From Actinomycetota bacterium (GTDB taxonomy: Bacteria; Actinomycetota; Actinomycetes; Nanopelagicales; Nanopelagicaceae), in assembly GCA_009698295.1 (NCBI GenBank), contig WLQO01000002.1, positions 1-30,851 of the forward strand: DNA of 30,851 bases, read 5' to 3'. The notes under the pieces were generated by a model. That model did no database searches, was not told the DNA's origin, and was given only the letters and a program-made list of their open reading frames with translations. Every line of letters begins with the position of its first letter. The stretch's first letter is position 1. The translations under genes and the position numbers were made by a program. Positions 24,349 to 30,599 of this stretch are shown here, in pieces.

Positions 24349-24914
24349 AGAGTTATAGCGACTCGAGTTCCTGAACTATCCGAATGACAGATGAATGCGC
24401 CACCAAGTTTTTCGGCACGTTCTTTAATTCCTATTAAACCTAAACGTGAACTTTCCAAGGTCGCACCTCCTTCGCCGTTATCGCGCACTTCTAGGTAGGT
24501 GTGATTTTCAACTTGGCTAAGATGTATTTCAATCTCGCTACCCCTAGAGTGGTTAACGCTATTTCGTAGCAGTTCCGTTGCCATTGCAGTTATCTCTAGC
24601 CCTAGCGCTGGTGCGATATCGAATTCTGCTATTTCCAGCCGGATTAGTCGTGCTCCACATATTTGAGACGCTACCTTCGTTAACTTCTCTTGAACCGAGA
24701 TAGTTCCGGGCTCTCTGAGTTGGTACATCTCACGTCGCACCTTGGCTATGAGTTCGTCAACTTGAAAACGCAGAGAACGTATCCCTTTTCGCGTTTGCTC
24801 GTGCGGTTTTGTAGCAGCTAAAAGTAAATCTAGTTCGTAACCAAGTGCTACTAAATCTTGAGCTACACCGTCGTGAAGTTCGCGGGCCAGCTCAAGTCGT
24901 TGTGGGGTACTCAC
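24345..24914 (-). CDS. Minimal cytosolic HisKA_3-type histidine kinase
   Basis: 189 residues, GTG start. It begins almost directly with the phospho-acceptor helix of the NarL-partner kinases, RLELARELHDGVAQDL, putting His14 near the N-terminus. There is no membrane segment, signal peptide or sensory domain. The ATPase domain has an N-box region (MATELLRNSVNHSRGSEI), DNGEGG (G1) and GLIGIKERAEKLGG (G2). The start GTG overlaps the fadD15 stop by 4 bp (GTGA), so kinase and regulator are expressed from the fadD15 promoter. A truncated ancestor is possible, but the complete DHp and ATPase parts and the tight overlap suggest a working short form that gets its signal from a partner protein or metabolite. 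Confidence 0.88.
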   Translation of the reverse strand: MSTPQRLELARELHDGVAQDLVALGYELDLLLAATKPHEQTRKGIRSLRFQVDELIAKVRREMYQLREPGTISVQEKLTKVASQICGARLIRLEIAEFDIAPALGLEITAMATELLRNSVNHSRGSEIEIHLSQVENHTYLEVRDNGEGGATLESSRLGLIGIKERAEKLGGAFICHSDSSGTRVAITL

Positions 24915-26701
24915 TTAGTAAATAGTTCGCTAATTTCTTTGGCGAATTCTTGTGCAACTACATGTCGCTTGATTGATAGTTTCGCCGTTAGTTGCCCGCC
25001 CGCGATCGTAAAGTCAGTTGGCAATATTGTGAATTTACGGATGGATTCTGCTTTGCTGACCGCTTTATTTGCTTCATCTACAGCTGTCTGCACAACGGCG
25101 ATTAGGTCTGGATCTTGCGTCAAAGTGGCAATGGTCGCGCCATCTTTCTTATTGGCAACGATCCAAGTCTTTAGGGCATCTTGATCAATTGTGACCAAGG
25201 CGGCAATAAATGGTTGATTATCGCCAACAACTACACATTGGCTAACTAGAGGATGAGCGCGTAAGCGATCTTCTAGTACTGCTGGCGCAACATTCTTGCC
25301 GCCGGCGGTGACGATCAATTCCTTCTTGCGTCCAACGATAGAAAGGAAACCGTCCTCATCAATCTGACCGAGATCACCTGATTTAAACCAGCGGTCTTCT
25401 GTAAAGACTTCAGAATTGGCAGAGTCATTCTGCCAATAGCCGCGCATAACAATCGGTCCTCTAATCAAAACTTCACCATCATCTGCAATTTTGATACTTG
25501 TGCCGGGAATAGGTTTTCCAACTGTGCCAACTTTTAGCGATCCAGTGATATTCAAAGTTGCGCCAGCTGTTGTTTCAGTGAGCCCATAACCTTCGTAAAT
25601 TGTCACTCCTGCACCGCGATAGAAATGTCCAAGGCGCTTTCCAAGTGGAGCTCCGCCTGAAATTGCTGCCTCTACATTTCCGCCTAAAGCAGCGCGAATC
25701 TTTGAGTAAACCAACTTGTTAAATAAAGCATGCTGCAAAGTAAGGAGCGGGTTGAATCCACGCTTATCTAAAGATTCACTGTAAGCAACAGCAACTTCGG
25801 CTGCCTTGCGGAAAATCTTGCCTTTACCTGCAGCGTCGGCCTTGGCTTCGGCGCCGTTGTAAACCTTTTCAAATATACGAGGGACAGCGAGAACGAAGGT
25901 CGGTTTAAATGATGCAAGGTCAGGCTGCAAACGTCCGACAGGATCGCTGCAATGCGCCAAGTGCAACCCAGCACGGATCGCTCCGATCTGAACCATGCGT
26001 CCAAAAACGTGTGCGACAGGCAAGAAGAGCAAAGTTGAACCATTTGCCTTTAGGAATAAATCACTTGCGCCTTCAACTACATTTCCACACTCAGATAAGA
26101 AATTGCCATGAGTTAACGCAACACCCTTTGGTTTTCCAGTTGTACCCGATGTGTAAATCAAAGTTGCCAATGTGTCAGGCAGAAGTGCGTTTCTGCGACG
26201 GTCTATTTCATCATCGCCGATATGAGCTCCAGCTTTTGCAAGGACTGAAAGGACATCTTCTGTCATCGTCCAAATATGTTTGGTATGTGATGGCAATACA
26301 GAATTTACCAATTCGCGGTGCGTTGGTGTCTCGACAATCAATCCCACAGCACCTGAGTCGCTGAGGATCCAATCAACTTGTTCGGCAGATGATGTTTCAT
26401 AAATTGGAACAACACAACCACCAGCGAACCAAATTGCGAAATCTAAAATTGTCCACTCATATCTAGTGCGAGCCATAATTGCTACGCGATCGCCAATTTG
26501 AATACCTGCAGCGATTAACCCCTTCGCTGTCGCACGTACTTCAGCATCTAACTCTTGTGCGCTAACTTTCTGCCAACCATCGCCTAGTGGGCGCGACATC
26601 ATTACGCGATTAGGTTCAAACCAAGCGCGTTCTGCAATCAAATTTGTGAGGTTGCCTGATGTGGCAGCAGGGACAAGGGCCGGAATTGTGATTTCGTTCA
26701 T
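24911..26701 (-). CDS. fadD15: Long-chain acyl-CoA synthetase, FadD15-like
   Basis: 596 residues. ANL adenylating enzyme: P-loop-like motif TLIYTSGTTGKPKG (about 179-192), GYGLTETTAGATLN and GRKKELIVTAGGKNVAP near the C-terminal hinge with the catalytic Lys region SKAESIRKF / LTAKLSIKRH at the end. It activates long-chain fatty acids to acyl-CoA via acyl-AMP. Orthologue type: Rv2187, which sits beside pimB in mycobacteria. First gene of an operon with the histidine kinase and response regulator, which overlap it by 4 bp. TAGCGT ends 6 nt before ATG 26701 and marks a leaderless promoter, divergent from the SRPBCC gene with 73 bp between the starts. Confidence 0.94.
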   Translation of the reverse strand: MNEITIPALVPAATSGNLTNLIAERAWFEPNRVMMSRPLGDGWQKVSAQELDAEVRATAKGLIAAGIQIGDRVAIMARTRYEWTILDFAIWFAGGCVVPIYETSSAEQVDWILSDSGAVGLIVETPTHRELVNSVLPSHTKHIWTMTEDVLSVLAKAGAHIGDDEIDRRRNALLPDTLATLIYTSGTTGKPKGVALTHGNFLSECGNVVEGASDLFLKANGSTLLFLPVAHVFGRMVQIGAIRAGLHLAHCSDPVGRLQPDLASFKPTFVLAVPRIFEKVYNGAEAKADAAGKGKIFRKAAEVAVAYSESLDKRGFNPLLTLQHALFNKLVYSKIRAALGGNVEAAISGGAPLGKRLGHFYRGAGVTIYEGYGLTETTAGATLNITGSLKVGTVGKPIPGTSIKIADDGEVLIRGPIVMRGYWQNDSANSEVFTEDRWFKSGDLGQIDEDGFLSIVGRKKELIVTAGGKNVAPAVLEDRLRAHPLVSQCVVVGDNQPFIAALVTIDQDALKTWIVANKKDGATIATLTQDPDLIAVVQTAVDEANKAVSKAESIRKFTILPTDFTIAGGQLTAKLSIKRHVVAQEFAKEISELFTK

Positions 26702-26707
26702 GCCCTA

Positions 26708-26713
26708 ACGCTA
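26708..26713 (-). promoter_or_regulatory. -10 element of leaderless fadD15-kinase-regulator promoter
   Basis: TAGCGT on the minus strand, 6 nt before ATG 26701. Confidence 0.55.
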
Positions 26714-26762
26714 GCGCGCGCCTTAGAAAAAGGGGAGAGTCTGGAATATTGATTTTTAAGGG

Positions 26763-26768
26763 TAACCT
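26763..26768 (+). promoter_or_regulatory. -10 element of leaderless SRPBCC-glk promoter
   Basis: TAACCT, 6 nt before ATG 26775. It favours this ATG over an in-frame TTG two codons upstream, which would fall in the untranscribed part. Confidence 0.6.
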
Positions 26769-26774
26769 TTGCGC

Positions 26775-27212
26775 ATGAGCGATTTCAGCAGTTCAACGAT
26801 CACCATCGACGCACCGATTGCCGAAGTAGGAGCCACCTTATTTGCAGTTGCCACTTATCCAGAATGGTCGGGGGCTTTCAAAAAAGTCGACGTGCTGGCA
26901 ACCGATGACCAGGGCCGGGCAACCAAAGCGAAATTAACTGTGGATGCTGGTGCAGTTAAAGATGTAGTCACTCTCGACTTTGACTGGAGCGCAGCGCCGG
27001 GAAAGGTCACCTTTTCACTTGATGATGCCAACATACTTACCAAGATGGATGGCGCATATTTACTAAAAAGTTTAGACGCAGATTCAACATCGGTTACTTA
27101 CGAACTCTCGGTTGGATTATCAATGCCAATTCCAGCGATGATGATCGCCAAGCAAGAGAAATCAACTATTGATAGCGCTCTGAAACAACTTAAAGAACAC
27201 TTAGAAGGATAA
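26775..27212 (+). CDS. SRPBCC (START/Bet v1-like) lipid-binding fold protein
   Basis: 145 residues from ATG 26775. Pattern of the polyketide cyclase / SRPBCC fold: SSTITIDAPIAEVGATLFAVATYPEWSGAFKKVDVL at the start, alternating strands, and a long C-terminal helix (MMIAKQEKSTIDSALKQLKEHL). Such proteins bind hydrophobic ligands in a deep cavity. The mycobacterial counterpart Rv2185c lies in the same FadD15-PlsC neighbourhood, so a lipid carrier role is reasonable but unproven. The glucokinase gene starts 4 bp after its stop, with its Shine-Dalgarno (AGAAGGA, 27203-27209) inside the end of this gene, indicating one operon. Confidence 0.86.
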   Translation: MSDFSSSTITIDAPIAEVGATLFAVATYPEWSGAFKKVDVLATDDQGRATKAKLTVDAGAVKDVVTLDFDWSAAPGKVTFSLDDANILTKMDGAYLLKSLDADSTSVTYELSVGLSMPIPAMMIAKQEKSTIDSALKQLKEHLEG

Positions 27213-27216
27213 CTGC

Positions 27217-28164
27217 GTGGCTTCCAACACCATCGGAATCGATGTCGGTGGCACCAAAGTATTAGGTGGCGTGGTTACTGAAAGTGGTGAAATATTAACC
27301 ACAGCCAGGCGTGACACACCACGTGAAGGCGGCCGTGCGCTGACGCAAACAATCGCTGATGTGGCAAATGAGTTATTAAATGAATATCAAGTGGAATCAA
27401 TCGGAGTCTCTGCCGCCGGATTTATCTCCTCCGACCGTGAAACTATTTTGGCAACGCCAAATATTGCAGGATGGAATGGCGTTAATTTAGATAGAGAGTT
27501 AACCCAAATTCTTAACAAGAGAATTGTTCTTGAAAACGATGCTAATGCTGCCGCGTGGGGAGAATTTAAATTTGGCGCTGGCCGCGGTCGTAGCGATTTG
27601 ATGTTGTTAACTCTTGGCACCGGCGTCGGCGGTGGTTTAATTCTTGGGGGAGCACTTTTCCGTGGTGCTTTTGGAATCGGCGCAGAACTTGGACATATCA
27701 GGATTGTTCCCGAAGGACATTTATGTGGATGCGGAATACGTGGATGTCTTGAGCAATATGCATCGGGCTCAGCGCTAATGCGTCATGCCCGCGAAGCAAT
27801 CAGTGCAAGCCCTGACATTGCACGCAACTTACTTGCTCGCGGCGATGGCACATTGGAAGGTTTAAAAGGAGAACACATTACGGACGCTGCGCGCGAAGGT
27901 GATTCGGTTGCACTTGCAGCATTTAATACGATGGCGGGATATCTCGGAGCAGGTATCGCATCACTTTGCGCCGTTATTGATCCATCCTGCATTGTTTTAG
28001 GCGGGGGAGTAATTGATGCAGGCGAAATTTTCCTCGGCCCAACACGCGAGGCAGCGCTACGGTTAATTCCATTTAGCGGCAAGCACCCTTACCCAGAAAT
28101 CATTCCGGCAGAACTTGGAAATGGTGCAGGACTCGTAGGCGTTGCAGACCTTTCGCGAATTTAA
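27217..28164 (+). CDS. glk: ROK-family glucokinase
   Basis: 315 residues, GTG start with a good Shine-Dalgarno (AGAAGGA, 7 nt spacing) inside the upstream gene. ATP-binding GIDVGGTK at residues 7-14, sugar-binding LENDANAAAWGE, His160 in ELGHIRI, and the ROK zinc motif CxCGxxGCxE at residues 170-179. It phosphorylates glucose (or a close sugar) at C6 with ATP; no polyphosphate-type signature was identified. The location next to PlsC-like and PimB-like genes is the same as in corynebacteria, where glk lies in this cluster (from memory, cg2399). Its stop interlocks with the convergent small gene by 4 bp. Confidence 0.93.
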   Translation: MASNTIGIDVGGTKVLGGVVTESGEILTTARRDTPREGGRALTQTIADVANELLNEYQVESIGVSAAGFISSDRETILATPNIAGWNGVNLDRELTQILNKRIVLENDANAAAWGEFKFGAGRGRSDLMLLTLGTGVGGGLILGGALFRGAFGIGAELGHIRIVPEGHLCGCGIRGCLEQYASGSALMRHAREAISASPDIARNLLARGDGTLEGLKGEHITDAAREGDSVALAAFNTMAGYLGAGIASLCAVIDPSCIVLGGGVIDAGEIFLGPTREAALRLIPFSGKHPYPEIIPAELGNGAGLVGVADLSRI

Positions 28165-28439
28165 AGCGCAACCCCGTCATCATCGCGGAAAGCGTTACCG
28201 TTCTTCCACTTTTTTAGAGCGGCGATAGCAGCGCGGAAAGTTTGAGAAATATTTTTTCTAGGAGGATTTGGTGCTACAAATTTATTGTGGTCAGCAAATT
28301 TATCGAGCTCATCTAGATATGAAGTTGGTGCAGATTCATCTAGCGATAAGCCTTCGACCATAGATTGAAATTCCATTTCAATTAACTCGCGTTCTGTGGC
28401 GTCATCTGGGCCATCTTGGCGCTTCTCTTTATCGCTCAT
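28161..28439 (-). CDS. Small conserved hypothetical acidic protein
   Basis: 92 residues from ATG 28439 (MSDKEKRQDGPDD). GGAG lies 8 nt before this ATG as a Shine-Dalgarno; an in-frame ATG at 28460 would add 7 residues and has none. The protein is acidic at its N-terminus and ends with a basic, lysine-rich segment containing FVAPNPP and LKKWKNG. No membrane segment or known catalytic motif. The short FVAPNPP block resembles a proline-rich motif seen in small hypothetical proteins next to plsC in other actinobacteria, as I recall. Function unknown. Convergent with glk (4-bp overlap) and divergent from the PlsC gene. Confidence 0.72.
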   Translation of the reverse strand: MSDKEKRQDGPDDATERELIEMEFQSMVEGLSLDESAPTSYLDELDKFADHNKFVAPNPPRKNISQTFRAAIAALKKWKNGNAFRDDDGVAL

Positions 28440-28486
28440 AACTGCTGCTCCATGGTTCATATTCGCACATTCGAACCTTTAGGCGC

Positions 28487-28492
28487 TAAATT
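28487..28492 (+). promoter_or_regulatory. -10 element of leaderless plsC promoter
   Basis: TAAATT, 6 nt before ATG 28499. The intervening AGCCTA is not a Shine-Dalgarno. Confidence 0.62.
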
Positions 28493-28498
28493 AGCCTA

Positions 28499-29185
28499 AT
28501 GAACAACCTGCCGTACGGCATCTTGCGCGCTTTTCTAACGCCGTTCCTGATGATCCTCTTTCGCCCAAAGGTAAAAGGGCTACGCAATGTTCCGGGCATC
28601 GGCCCCGTGATTATCGCTTCAAACCATTTATCTTTTAGTGATTCCATATTTATGCCGCTAGTTGTTCCTCGTAAAGTTACCTTCCTTGCTAAGAGCGAGT
28701 ACTTCACATCTCCTGGACCAAAAGGGCTTTTAAAGAAGCTAACTTTTATCGCACTTGGTCAAGTTCCGGTTGATCGCTCTGGTGGTCGGCGAAGTGAAGC
28801 TGCACTCATCACGGGGTTAAAAGTTCTTGCAGAAGGTAAGTGTCTAGGCATTTATCCAGAAGGAACGCGTTCTCCCGACGGCCGTCTCTATAAGGGGCGC
28901 ACTGGGATCGCACGACTAGCGATTGAATCTGGAGCGCCAATCATTCCTGTTGCCATGTTCAATACTGAGAAGATTCAACCGACTGGAACGGTGGTTCCAA
29001 AAGTTATGCGTGTTGAGATGATCTTTGGCGAACCCATGTACTTCGAAGGCGACTCGACAGATTTGCTCCACTTGCGAGATGTTACTGACAAGATTATGTC
29101 TACCATCCAGGAGCTATCCGGTCAGGAATATGTTGACACGTATGCAACAAAGGCAAAGAAGAGTTCAGATGAGGATGAAGGTTAA
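28499..29185 (+). CDS. plsC: PlsC-like 1-acyl-sn-glycerol-3-phosphate acyltransferase
   Basis: 228 residues. Acyltransferase motif I NHLSFSD (His43, Asp48) and motif III PEGTRS (residues 120-125) are present; GRRSEA and IIPVAMFN match motifs II and IV. It should acylate lysophosphatidic acid to phosphatidic acid at the membrane, although some relatives acylate PI-mannosides instead; the mycobacterial neighbour Rv2182c is of this type. A hydrophobic segment near the N-terminus (ILRAFLTPFLMILF) is the likely membrane anchor. The C-terminus is polar and acidic. The stop overlaps the convergent nuclease gene by 4 bp. Neighbourhood with PimB-like and FadD15-like genes supports a role in envelope lipid assembly. 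Confidence 0.92.
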   Translation: MNNLPYGILRAFLTPFLMILFRPKVKGLRNVPGIGPVIIASNHLSFSDSIFMPLVVPRKVTFLAKSEYFTSPGPKGLLKKLTFIALGQVPVDRSGGRRSEAALITGLKVLAEGKCLGIYPEGTRSPDGRLYKGRTGIARLAIESGAPIIPVAMFNTEKIQPTGTVVPKVMRVEMIFGEPMYFEGDSTDLLHLRDVTDKIMSTIQELSGQEYVDTYATKAKKSSDEDEG

Positions 29186-29877
29186 TTACTTTCTATCGCC
29201 AAGCGCTTAACTAGGTAATTACAGGTATCGCAATCGGGTCCTGCATCAGGAAGTTCGCCTTCAATCACATCAATTAAATCTGAGATAAGTGATTTAAATT
29301 GCGCTTGGTCACGAGTAACGTGTAAGTAATGTTGTGTTACACCAAAGCCATGCGCCCCATCGGCAGTTTCTGTAATTCCTGCCAGTTTCCAGATTAAAAG
29401 TCCCATACTCGAAACCGGAAAAGGCTTACCTTTATCTGGGTTTTCCAGTGCATAGGCATATGCCTCGAGTTGAGGCGCATAAAATTGGGCGTTATCGCGT
29501 TCAGAGTCAGAGACTTTGCAATCGATAATTCCGACTGAGCCATCATCATAATGAGCAAGCAGGTCGTAAATTCCAAGGATGCGCCAACGAGTCACTTTGC
29601 CATCTACTTCAATCGGTGCGCTCTTAACCCATTGTCCCCATTGCTTTACAACGCCCGGTGCGAGTGAAGGATCTAAGTCAGGCATAGCAGCGCGGCGAAA
29701 ATGTTCCTCTTGTGATGTAGATAGCGGCTTTACTAAAGGAAACTGACCAGGCATCGTGATTTTAAACCAGTACTTAATCCATAAGCAGCGTTTGCATGTA
29801 GATAAACCAAAAGTTAGATCTGAAGGGGCGATAGTGTCGCGTGCAGGTGTGGCTGGTTTAACAATCTTTGAATTCAT
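29182..29877 (-). CDS. PD-(D/E)XK (RecB/Cas4-like) nuclease family protein
   Basis: 231 residues. The PD-(D/E)XK core is seen as GIYD (Asp105) and, after a DDG turn, IIDCK (Asp119, Lys121); the QLEAYAYALEN segment (about 135-150) is the following conserved helix with Gln and Tyr. Two CxxC pairs frame the domain, Cys28/Cys31 (STCKRCLW) and Cys216/Cys219 (DCDTCNYL), as in Cas4- and AddB-type nucleases that hold an Fe-S cluster. No cas genes or helicase lie nearby, so a stand-alone DNA repair nuclease is likelier than CRISPR adaptation. Start overlaps the LysE gene stop by 4 bp, so the two are co-transcribed. The catalytic assignment is from motif reading only. Confidence 0.82.
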   Translation of the reverse strand: MNSKIVKPATPARDTIAPSDLTFGLSTCKRCLWIKYWFKITMPGQFPLVKPLSTSQEEHFRRAAMPDLDPSLAPGVVKQWGQWVKSAPIEVDGKVTRWRILGIYDLLAHYDDGSVGIIDCKVSDSERDNAQFYAPQLEAYAYALENPDKGKPFPVSSMGLLIWKLAGITETADGAHGFGVTQHYLHVTRDQAQFKSLISDLIDVIEGELPDAGPDCDTCNYLVKRLAIESN

Positions 29878-30527
29878 GTGGTGATTAAATCACGCACTGC
29901 TGACGCAATCACCAATAGACCCAAGATAACCATGACGATTCCACCGGTTGCTCTTAATTTTTCTAAACGACTCTCATCACTCGCAAGCCAGACGCGTGCT
30001 GTTCCAGCCAATAACCCCCACGATCCATCTGAAATAAATGCCAGGATTGAGAAGAGCGCCCCAAGTAGCAAAAGTTGCGAAGTGACATGTCCAAGATCGA
30101 TATCGATAAATTGGGGGAGCACTGCGGCATAGAAAACTAGCCCTTTGGGATTTAGCGCACCAACCCAGAATCCATCGCGCGCAGATCGCCAAAATGTCGG
30201 AACAACACTTCCTTGGTTGCGCATATCTGCGGCATGAATTTTGCGGGCCCGGATTGCAGTGACGCCGAGATAAACCAAATAGCCACCACCACCCCATTGC
30301 ACTGCCGAATAAGCTAAATGAGACCTTGAAAGAATTGGACCTAAACCAAATGCGACGAGCGAGGAAAGTGCGAAAGCGCCGGTCACATTTCCGGCGACTG
30401 TAAATACTGCAACTTTTCTTCCCCAAGCAATCGCACGCGCTATAACGAATAGAACACTGGGGCCAGGCGCCAAGATAATAACCATCGCTGCGATGATGTA
30501 TTCAAATAATCGGCTTGGGATAACCAT
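29874..30527 (-). CDS. LysE/RhtB-family amino-acid exporter
   Basis: 217 residues, about six hydrophobic segments. The family signature near the N-terminus is clear: APGPSVLFVIARAIAWGRK, followed by VAGNVTGAF, then SARDGFWVGALNPKGLVFYAAVLPQF. It exports amino acids or related small molecules; the substrate cannot be named. TACAAT ends exactly 6 nt before ATG 30527, the closest match to the -10 consensus in this window. The nuclease gene downstream overlaps its stop by 4 bp. A GC-rich terminator hairpin of the upstream permease gene covers its -35 region. Confidence 0.9.
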   Translation of the reverse strand: MVIPSRLFEYIIAAMVIILAPGPSVLFVIARAIAWGRKVAVFTVAGNVTGAFALSSLVAFGLGPILSRSHLAYSAVQWGGGGYLVYLGVTAIRARKIHAADMRNQGSVVPTFWRSARDGFWVGALNPKGLVFYAAVLPQFIDIDLGHVTSQLLLLGALFSILAFISDGSWGLLAGTARVWLASDESRLEKLRATGGIVMVILGLLVIASAVRDLITT

Positions 30528-30533
30528 TTGGCA

Positions 30534-30539
30534 ATTGTA
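30534..30539 (-). promoter_or_regulatory. -10 element of leaderless lysE promoter
   Basis: TACAAT on the minus strand, 6 nt before ATG 30527. At 17-bp spacing, the -35 position (30557-30562) falls in the terminator hairpin of the upstream gene. Confidence 0.65.
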
Positions 30540-30546
30540 ACTGTTG

Positions 30547-30581
30547 GAAAATGCAGAAGGGGCGGGTTACCCCGCCCCTTC
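30547..30581 (-). terminator. Intrinsic terminator of the uracil/xanthine permease gene
   Basis: Perfect 11-bp GC-rich stem: GAAGGGGCGGG (30556-30566) and CCCGCCCCTTC (30571-30581), loop of 4 nt. On the minus strand it begins about 18 nt after the permease stop and is followed by TGCATTTTCC, so a short T-run starts a few bases after the stem. It is the only strong GC hairpin I noticed in the window. It might work in part as a roadblock because the T-tract is not perfectly placed. Confidence 0.75.
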
Positions 30582-30599
30582 CTTACAGTGTTTTACAGA

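Noticed and set aside
29977..30426. 149-residue ORF on the - strand
   Set aside because: Overlaps the LysE gene on the same strand in another frame. Its content is Cys/Trp/Arg-rich as expected from an out-of-frame reading of a membrane protein gene.
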